A stretch of DNA of 47,361 nt from Symbiodinium natans. Lineage: Eukaryota > Sar > Dinophyceae > Suessiales > Symbiodiniaceae. This document shows positions 41,395 to 47,361 of this stretch, in pieces. The stretch is taken from positions 64,001-111,361 of the forward strand of contig CAJNDS010000575.1 in NCBI GenBank assembly GCA_905221605.1, in the 5' to 3' direction. Made by a program: the position numbers and the translations under genes. The notes under the pieces are model-generated. The model ran no database searches, was not told the origin of the DNA, and worked only from the letters and a program-made list of their open reading frames with translations. Within the stretch, counting starts at the first letter, position 1; every line of letters begins with the position of its first letter.

Positions 41395-41765
41395 ATACCC
41401 TAAACCCGAATGCCCTAAACCCAAAGCCTGGCACCCCCAAACGCAGAAACCTTAAACCCATGAGCCCCAAATCCAAAACCCTCAACTTCAACCGAACCCG
41501 GAGCCTGCAGTTCTCTGCGCGGTCCGTAGGGTTTAGGGTTTAGGGTTTAGTCTCAGGGTTCAGGGGTTAAGGGCTTCAACGACCAGTATATTTATTTGAA
41601 ACTTTATAATCCCATTTACGAGAGGGTTGTCAATCAGGGGCCTGCGGTATCATTATGGTTTTGTGGTTTAGGTTTTGGCTTAGGGTTTAGGTTCGGGCAC
41701 TAGGGTTCAGCATTAGGCGTGTGTGTCAGGGTTTAGGTTGTTTGTCGTTTAAGATTCAGGGCGGT
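41395..41765. repeat. Telomere-like units
   Basis: CCCTAAA-like pieces at 41398-41480 are followed by TTTAGGG units at 41527-41550 and scattered GGTTTAGG pieces to 41765. As at 11266-11425 the order is C-rich then G-rich. Confidence 0.65.
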
Positions 41766-44700
41766 TGCAAGTTGCAGATGCCGAAAAACATGCTTTATTT
41801 TTTCAGTCGCTGCTACACCGTTTGTAGCCAGTGCCTTTCGTGTTGCTCCTCCTGAAGCTGCTGTTCCTGTTGTGTTGTAAGGCTTCGTGTTTGGGGCTAA
41901 GGGTTTCACACGACAGCAAGAATGACCATAACGAGCGTTGTTATCAAAAAGGTTTTTAGGGTTTAGTCCCCGACTTCAGCGAGGTTAAGCCTCTTTTTTC
42001 AGAAGCCGTCTCGAACCCCCAAAAAAAACATGGTAAGGAAGGAATCGAATTGGCAGCAGGCGCTTTCTTTGTTAAGTGCCGACGCTGGCTCCGCTTTGAT
42101 CGGCACTGCCATTGTTTTCTTGGCGGGCGCCTCTGAATGGGAACCATACTAGGAGTGATACTGCTTATGTAAGGAAGTGCCGCAGCAGGGGTTGGAGGAT
42201 TGTTTGAATTCTTGTCTCGGTGGTGATGGAGCCATCCCTGAACCCCCCTCCAAAACCCGGCACACAAGAACTCCAAACCCCAAAACCTCAAACCACAAGG
42301 CCCAAAACCCCAATTCCCGAAGCTTGTGACCACCTGACACACCCGATGCTACACCGTAAGACTCCAGTCCCAAATAACCAGCCCCATAGGACCCAAGGCT
42401 CAACTCTAGGCGAGGCCTGCGTGTCTACATCTGCAGCTACGTCACCCCCAAGACACTCTTTGCGAGGGCAGGCGCAGAGGCGTGAATGGGGGAATGGTCG
42501 CCTCTGCTTGGCCCACGAAGCATTCTCTCTTGCATCGGCGCTTGTAGACGGTGCCAGATAAGAACTGCTAGCAGCATTTGCTACAAGCTCAGAGGCGGCT
42601 TTGCAAAAATGTGGCGCAGATGGCCGTCGGAGTTAGAAGAAGCAATCCCAGATTGAAACCTGCAAAAACTGCAACAAGCCCTAGACCCTAAATGGAAGCC
42701 GCATATCGCAATCCCTAACCATTCCTAAAAACAAAAAGCAAGGAGGGTTTAAGCTTAGGCCCTGAAGTTCCAGAAATTAATCATAGTGACAGTAGCACGA
42801 GTTATCATCGTCGTAATGCTTGTAGCAACAACGAGGAGAAGACTACTTCGACTATTACCGCTACTGCGGCTTCTACTCCTACACGTCCTACTCCTCCCAC
42901 TCCCACTCCAACCCCTATTCCTACGCCTCCGATTCCTACTCCACTCCTCCTGCTCCTCCTCCTCCTCCTCCTGCGTTTCTAATTCTACTGCTCCTATTCC
43001 GGATCTCCTCGTCATGTTTGCCTATATCGGAAAGAAGCACACAAAGAACATGTGTATTTGCGTAGTTGGCAATTGACATGGTTTGCAGTGAGCCCGAGCA
43101 GCCGCGTCCTTGAATCTTTTGGTTTCAAACCGGATCGTCGGGTACGCCTGGTTTAGCTTGCGACTTGGATGCAGTTAGAGATTTGTTTCGCTGTGCTTTC
43201 GAGACATAGGCAAGTTTCCCGTGATGTCATTTATCACGGTTGCACCATACTTCCAAACCCGACACATTCACATTTCGCAGGCATTCTGCGATCATGCAGC
43301 CAAGTCGATGCACAACGCTCTTGCATCGTGACGTTTTAACTATCTCGAAACTTCCGAGCCCTAAGGCCCTTTTGTCCAGACCAAGGTTCCTTTGAGAGCG
43401 GCCATGGCATACAGCTGCCTTGTCGGCCGCCTTGGCGATGTCTGCCGGGCGCATTGGATGTCGGGTGAAGGGTTTGGGGTTCTGGGATGTGGGGTTCAGG
43501 CTTGCATATGGGCAATTGTTGGGAAACGCTCCCTGTCACCGATCAATATAGTGTACCCGGATGAAGCTATGAAGCTATGAAGCTCCCGGATGATTCGTGG
43601 CCGTGGAGTGTCTCCGTGGCCCCAAACTTCTGCCCTGCTGAGGCGAGGTCCGCATGTCTGGGGTGCAGCGTGCTGAGGCTCGGTGGGCCGCGGCCCCGAG
43701 CCGGATCCCCAAAAATTCCCCAGTATGAGGGGTACTATGACTTCTGGGTTTAGGGACTTCTGGACTTTCCGATGACTCTTCCCTGTCCATGTTCTCTGAA
43801 AATTCTTGATGAATTATGAGGAACGGCTTCTAATTTCAGGTTTCTTACTTGAAACGGGGTTTGGGCTGTCTGGCTTCCCCGCAGCTTTTCAAGAAGCGGT
43901 CGTGAAAAAATGTCGGCGGAGGTCCGGCTGGCGCCTTTCGCCTCCTAGTCTCTAACCCCCAACTCCTGCCCCAGAATCTCTTGTCACGCCGAAGCCCTAT
44001 AAACCCCGAAAAAAAGTCTAAACCCTCAAGCTGCGATGAGCTTTGGGGATCTGTGGATCCTTGGGATCTTTGGGGCAGCCGGGGCATGCTGGGGCCTAGG
44101 TGTCATCTTCCTGAACGCGCGGGCGATCGGAGTGGATGCAGACTACTCGGCGAGGCGCAAGAGATTTCATTTTTGTTGCTATTCCCTCTTGCGTTTTTGT
44201 TTTTCTTCTCTGTGGTGCCAAATCTGGGCAAAGGCTGGACACAACTTGCATCGTGCCAGGAATGAAGTACCGGCCAACCTCTACGACGGGGAGGCTCGCT
44301 GCAGCATGCGCTCTCCCCCAGTAGCAGTGGAGTGCCAGTTCATGAAGTCACCTGCTGCAATATTACTTGTCTCTAGTATCACTGCTCAAGTGCAGCGACA
44401 ATGGCAGCTGACATCACAAGAATACTGTGCGGCTGCCACAGGTCTTCTTCATCGTGCTTGAGTTGTTTTTTTGCATCTTACTTCACACTCGAGATCCTCA
44501 TCAGATTCCTGGCGTGCGCTGTCGTCCTGTATGCCGCGATGTGCTTTTGCTGCTGTCTTCTTCTTGGAGCCTGAAGTGAGACTAGCTGTAGATGCAAGTC
44601 TTCATACTTGTATGACGACGTTTTATTCCTGAGAGTAAACCAAAAATTTGTAAGTACAATTTTTTGGGGTCCTCGAAAGTTTCAGGAAAGCCGCAAGTTT

Positions 44701-45520
44701 TCAGAAAGAATGTTTTATGAATTTCATGGCATGCTGAGTGCGTCGTACATGTGAATGGCGGATGTGCGCCTGGACTTGCAAAGTAAGCTTGCAGTGGGTG
44801 CCTTGGCGTCCATCCTTTTCAATGTCGCCCAACCTGCGGCAAATACAGCCAAAAGCAGATTCAGTCAAACCAGTCATATACCAGGTTCGTGTGGATTCGA
44901 AGACAGCCTGCTCGCCAGCTCCCCTTGAGCGCACCATGGCCGAGTCTGCGTCGCCATGTCCAGTTTGGCTGTCTTATAATCTTGCGTTTTGCATTCAAGG
45001 AGCTCCAGCCCCGAAGGTCTGCTTCTGGTTTTTGCATGTGCACGCGGTTTTGTGCCTACCTGGGATGATTGCCTACCTGCTTGCGACCCGCGGCCGCACA
45101 TTTGGCTTCTCCAAAATGCCACACGGCTACACAAAGCATATACCCACGCAGGAAAAGCATGACACAGCTAGACCTTGCTCTCATATGACTCTAGACTCTG
45201 CTTGTCTCTCTCTTCTTCTTTTTACTGGGCAAGGGGTTCCTTCCTTCTTCCTTCCACCCGCATAACCCCCCCACTTGGAGGGGGCCGCCCCGAAAGGCGC
45301 GACTTGGAACGAGTCTCTCGGCGTGAAACAAAACCCCTCAACCTTGCCTGAACTCCCGCCTCCTGCCAAACCTCGAGTACCGCAAGGGGTTTTTCTCTTT
45401 CTGCTTTCCCTCTCACACCTTGCTGCAAATTACCTGCTCAAACCTTTTGAGACACGGCGGATCCTCCATCCGGAATCACCCTCTCATCTGGAACGCGCTC
45501 CGGACCCTCTTCCGCATAAT
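41766..45520. other. Long gene-poor stretch
   Basis: No recognisable protein or RNA gene. A TCC/CTC trinucleotide tract is at 42885-42975. A plus-strand frame at 44036-44461 begins with a hydrophobic stretch (LWILGIFGAAGACWGLGVIF) that could be a membrane segment. Frames of up to 175 codons near 44738-45265 have no known relatives that I recognise. Confidence 0.35.
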
Positions 45521-45770
45521 TACCGCGCAACCCGCAATTCGCTCCGCAACCCGCAGCCTGCTTCCCGCTCCGCGACAAGCTCAGAAGCTCCGAACCAGCT
45601 CCGGAACACTGCAGAACCCACTCCGGAACCCGCTGCATGCAGCACCGCTCCGGAAACCGATCCAACCCGGAACCCGCTCCCAGCCCTCCCAAACCCGCTC
45701 CCGGAACCGCTCCGGAACCGCTCCGGAACCCGCTCCGGAACCCGCTCCGGAACCCGCTCCGGAAACCCCC
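45521..45770 (+). repeat. GCTCCGGAACCC minisatellite
   Basis: Twelve-base units GCTCCGGAACCC become nearly perfect at 45708-45760 and are degenerate to the left. Because the unit is a multiple of three, frames on both strands stay open and give Gly-Thr-Arg-Ser or Ser-Gly-Phe-Arg repeats. Confidence 0.88.
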
Positions 45771-45772
45771 CA

Positions 45773-46205
45773 TTCAGCTTGAGGATAAGGCTGCACCCCA
45801 TTCAGGTTGAGGATAAGCACCTGGAACCTTTCAGGTTGAGGATAGGCAGAGGGGTGCGGGGGGTGGGAGGGGTGGGGGGGGGGGGGGTTTTCATCTTGGT
45901 TGGGGATAAGGATTTTTGCGGGGGGGGGGGGGGGGCAGGGAGTGGGGGGGGGTTTGGCTGCACCAAGCACCTGGCCCTTGTTCAGGTTCATTCAGGTTGA
46001 GGATAAGCACCAACCTGGCCCCCCATTCAGGTCGAGAATAAGCACCGTTCAGGTTGAGGATAAGCGCCCGGCCCCGCCTGGCCCCCATTCAGATTGAGGA
46101 TAAGCACCTGCGCCAAGCACCTGGCCCCCATTCAGGTTAAGGATAAGAACCGTTCAGGTTGAGGATAAGCGCCCGGCCCTGATTCAGGTTGAGGATAAGC
46201 ACCTG
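45773..46205 (+). repeat. Minisatellite with TTCAGGTTGAGGATAAG core
   Basis: About ten copies of the 17-base core TTCAGGTTGAGGATAAG are separated by variable spacers rich in CACCTGGCCCC. Poly-G runs at 45868-45887 and 45918-45933 interrupt it. The core is far better conserved than the spacers. Confidence 0.85.
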
Positions 46206-47287
46206 CTCTCAGGGAGGTCTTGAACCCTTTCAACCCCTTCATATATATGCAGAATCAATAGACTCTCAAGAGCAGGGATTTCAGGCTCAATTACACCTAG
46301 TGCTACTGTAGAACATTACCTAACTCCTCTCAGATCCTCCTCAAGAAACATTTAAGAAGCTCAAGGAGGTATTGAAACCCTTCAATCACCTTTCTATAGA
46401 TCGCAAGAAAAAGAGCTTTTTGAATAGGTCCTCCAGAGGCTTTCAAGAGGGCCTAAGGATTAGTTGTTAAAGTAGAGTGCATGTGGGCAGCTGAATCTCC
46501 TTTCTTTTCGCGCACACACTGCTGCGGTGTTTGGATGGCTAGCTGCACGTGGCCAAGTCGTCCCAGGTTATGGACGACCTGAGAGATTTGAGAGAATTGA
46601 GAAGGGGGGGGGGAACGTTTGCGGAAGCTGTTCTGAATCTCGCTGAGTGGTGTGCGGAATCTTGTTCATAATTTTGGCTGCACGCCGTATCTCCCTCAGG
46701 TTTTTTCGAAACGGACCACTCGATAAAAGAATGGTGATGATGTTTGTCTTGGTGCTGGACTCCAAACATTGACGAAGGTGATCTCTCTGGCATGCTTCAT
46801 GGGTTGGTGTTCGATTGTAAACCTGGTCGTAAGGGCTGTTGTGCGCAATTGTCAGGATGTATTCATGTGTTTTTTCTGAGGGTCTGGCGCTCTTGAGATG
46901 GTGCCACGGCTTGACGGTTGATGCAAACAACTCCACATGAAGTAGGTGGATTTTATTTTTGACCTGGCACAGGAGTTAGCTCTCATGATGATGCATCTTG
47001 ACTGATATGCTTGGGTGCTTCAATTTGCCTTCGCCTTGATCGGCTGGTCTTTGAGGATGACTTGCCTGCTGCAGGAAACAAGGCAAATTATATTTTTTGC
47101 ATATTGATCACGCCCATCTGTTCAAGCCTTGGCATGCGGTGGGCTTATATCTAAAGGTAATGACCTAGCAAAGCAGAAGCACTGGAAGCCGAAAGTTCTA
47201 TATACTAAAACGGACGTATCTTGATATTCCATCAAACTCTTGCAAGGGACTTATCGGCAGAAAAGATCCTCCTCAAGAGGCTTTCCA
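46206..47287. other. Unassigned right-end sequence
   Basis: The motif GATCCTCCTCAAGA occurs at about 46336 and again at 47266, suggesting diverged repeats at both sides. A minus-strand frame at 46568-46936 has mixed composition but no recognised family. Confidence 0.35.
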
Positions 47288-47321
47288 GAAATTGAGGAAA
47301 ATTTAGAATTTTCTCAATTTC
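47288..47321. repeat. AT-rich bulged hairpin
   Basis: GAAATTGAG, bulged G, AAAATT at 47288-47303 pairs perfectly with AATTTTCTCAATTTC at 47307-47321 around a TAG loop. The stem is 15 bp. It could be a small-RNA precursor, a miniature inverted-repeat element or chance. Confidence 0.6.
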
Positions 47322-47361
47322 CTTCATATAAAAAGAAAATGAAGGGGAAATTCTGCACTCT

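Noticed and set aside
45275-46000. 241-codon forward frame and overlapping minus-strand frames
   Set aside because: They follow the 12-bp and 17-bp minisatellites and poly-G runs; no family resemblance.

Overview
The window looks like nuclear DNA of a dinoflagellate, most likely a Symbiodiniaceae-like species. This is inferred from several weak signs together: a very GC-rich intronless retroelement region, many TTTAGGG-type telomere-like tracts, the last 12 bases of the dinoflagellate spliced leader at 10607-10618, a J-domain gene fragment that fits a GC-AG intron, and a gene-poor, repeat-dominated remainder. Nothing resembles a prokaryotic operon.

Region 1 (1-10.1 kb) is GC-rich and coding. 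A long open frame enters from the left edge and encodes a retroelement Pol in the unusual order integrase, degenerate methyltransferase-like domain, reverse transcriptase (YVDD). After about 550 bases of hairpin-rich DNA comes a second long frame. It begins with a Tpt1/KptA-type RNA 2'-phosphotransferase domain, continues after a one-base frame break in the middle of that domain, and then runs through a C2H2 finger, two RanBP2-like zinc ribbons, a basic tract, a membrane segment, a SWIM zinc finger and a single-HKD phospholipase D-like domain. Joining an RNA-end enzyme, nucleic-acid-binding fingers and a PLD-type phosphodiesterase beside an integrase/RT polyprotein is the most interesting content. 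A family of short hairpins with a constant 12-base loop and stems that vary in a compensatory way is scattered through this region, twice inside the open frame in the same reading phase.

Region 2 (10.1-13 kb) is transition DNA: a spliced-leader-like fragment, telomere-like arrays (one arranged as an inverted repeat), a tRNA-like promoter remnant and simple repeats. Region 3 (13-22.45 kb) is a tandem array of four full units and one truncated unit of about 2.2 kb, with mosaic sharing of variants between units.

Region 4 (22.45-47.4 kb) is a patchwork of degenerate tandem repeats, direct duplications, telomere-like tracts and microsatellites, including a 490-base TG/CG tract. The only recognisable gene here is the C-terminal part of a J-domain protein at 26908-27671. 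Most other short open frames in this half have no recognisable family and many arise from simple repeats.
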